Of a stretch of 6,033 nt of DNA, positions 5,238 through 6,033 are shown piece after piece. Below the pieces are notes generated by a model. That model searched no databases. It was not told the DNA's origin and saw only the letters and a list, made by a program, of their open reading frames with translations. The stretch is from Polaromonas sp. YR568 (GTDB lineage: Bacteria; Pseudomonadota; Gammaproteobacteria; Burkholderiales; Burkholderiaceae): NCBI GenBank assembly GCA_945871335.1, contig CAMBWM010000145.1, forward strand, positions 1 to 6,033, in the 5' to 3' direction. Every line of letters starts with the position of its first letter. Within the stretch, counting starts at the first letter, position 1. Made by a program: the position numbers and the translations under genes.

Positions 5238-6033
5238 TCAGGCACCTGTACCAGCGGGTGCCGGCGTACGCACGATCGGAGTTTCGCGCACTGGCAGGTT
5301 CACCAGAGCAGCAAAAATACCCAAGGCAATCGACAGGTACCAGACGATGTCGTAGCTGCCCGTGCGGTCATACAAATAGCCGCCCAGCCAGACGCCCAAG
5401 AAAGAGCCAATCTGGTGGCTGAAAAAGATAAAGCCGCCTAGCATCGACAAATGCTGGATGCCGAAAATCTGCGCCACTGCCGCATTGGTGGGCGGCACGG
5501 TGGACAGCCACAGCAGGCCCATGATGGCCGAGAAGATGTAGACACTGAGGGGCGTCAGCGGCACAGAAATAAAAACCGCAATCACCAGCGCCCGAGCAAA
5601 GTAAATGCAAGCCAATATGTTCTTTTTGGGCAGCCACTGGCCTAAAGCGCCGGCCGCGTAGGTGCCAAACACATTGAACAGGCCGATCAGCGCCAGCGCG
5701 TAGCTGGCCACTTCGGGCAGCATGCTTTTGTCTTTGAGGTAGCTGGGCATGTGCACGCCAATGAAAACCACCTGAAAGCCGCACACAAAATAGCCTGCCA
5801 TCAGCAGCTGAAAGCTAGGGTACTTGAAAGCTTCTGCCAGGGCTTGAACAATGGTTTGCTCGCGCTTGACTGGCGCCGCGCCCGACGTGGTTTTTTCGCG
5901 CAGGCCATAAGCCAGTGGCACGATCACCATGACCGCGGCGCTGAGCACCAGCAAGGCCTCTTGCCAGCCCAGGCTGCTGATCAGAAAACCTTCGGTTGGC
6001 ACCATCAAAAACTGTCCGAATGAGCCGGCCGCC
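5238..6033 (-). CDS. MFS transporter, C-terminal part (5' end beyond the window)
   Basis: About 264 C-terminal residues of a major facilitator superfamily permease are visible; the frame stays open through 6033, so the start lies outside. The first visible residues (AAGSFGQFLMVPTEG) belong to the N-terminal bundle. Counting from the TTG at 6008, seven membrane segments follow, equivalent to TM6-TM12: about 16-36, 65-88, 99-122, 130-150, 153-175, 184-212 and 218-240. A charged cytoplasmic loop (37-60) separates the two halves. The segments CGFQVVFIGVHMPSYLKD, GLLWLSTVPPTNA and FFSHQIGSFLGVWLGGYLYD mark a well-populated proteobacterial group resembling monocarboxylate or oxalate/formate-type permeases; the substrate is not readable here. 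The tail is short and Pro/Ala/Gly-rich. Its stop is 4 bp from the small membrane ORF. Confidence 0.9.
   Translation of the reverse strand, partial: AAGSFGQFLMVPTEGFLISSLGWQEALLVLSAAVMVIVPLAYGLREKTTSGAAPVKREQTIVQALAEAFKYPSFQLLMAGYFVCGFQVVFIGVHMPSYLKDKSMLPEVASYALALIGLFNVFGTYAAGALGQWLPKKNILACIYFARALVIAVFISVPLTPLSVYIFSAIMGLLWLSTVPPTNAAVAQIFGIQHLSMLGGFIFFSHQIGSFLGVWLGGYLYDRTGSYDIVWYLSIALGIFAALVNLPVRETPIVRTPAPAGTGA

Noticed and set aside
4806..5441. 211-codon plus-strand open frame across three minus-strand genes
   Set aside because: It runs antisense through the methyltransferase, the small ORF and the transporter end, with no domain signature.
1..6033. Search for mobile elements, CRISPR, tRNA/rRNA, toxin-antitoxin or defence genes
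   Set aside because: No terminal inverted repeats, transposase or integrase motifs, regular spacer-repeat pattern, cloverleaf or nuclease/toxin pairs were seen; nearly all bases are explained by housekeeping genes.

Overview
The window looks like ordinary chromosome from a GC-rich betaproteobacterium, most likely Burkholderiales/Comamonadaceae (Rhodoferax or Polaromonas-like). This is judged from protein style, the dapA-bamC pairing and the family of the MFS transporter; no database search was possible.

Plus strand, left side (1-1521): the 3' part of a JmjC-type ribosomal oxygenase gene (RoxA/YcfD-like, uL16 arginine hydroxylase) runs in from the left edge and ends at 1113. A 201-bp AT-richer intergenic region follows, with a weak promoter candidate and a hairpin. 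Then comes a 68-aa Ala/Pro-rich lipoprotein gene (1315-1521) with a good Shine-Dalgarno and unusual codon use. A strong bidirectional terminator (1538-1565) closes this side and also ends the converging minus-strand genes.

Minus strand, right side (6033 down to 1582): six genes run the same way. In transcription order they are an MFS transporter cut by the right edge, a 38-aa hydrophobic protein, a class I SAM methyltransferase, dapA (4-hydroxy-tetrahydrodipicolinate synthase), bamC (outer-membrane assembly lipoprotein), and a YycJ/WalJ-like metallo-beta-lactamase-fold hydrolase. Gaps are short (4, -1, 104, 15 and 21 bp). The only plausible internal promoter or processing site is the 104-bp gap before dapA. 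The dapA-bamC order is also known from E. coli.

Functionally the genes are housekeeping: lysine/peptidoglycan precursor synthesis (DapA), outer-membrane protein assembly (BamC), ribosome modification (RoxA), plus a transporter, a methyltransferase and a hydrolase of unassigned substrate. I see no mobile element, CRISPR, RNA gene or defence system, and no clear undescribed system. The items most worth checking are the tiny TGATG-coupled membrane ORF (5117-5233) and the small lipoprotein with its skewed codons and internal repeat.
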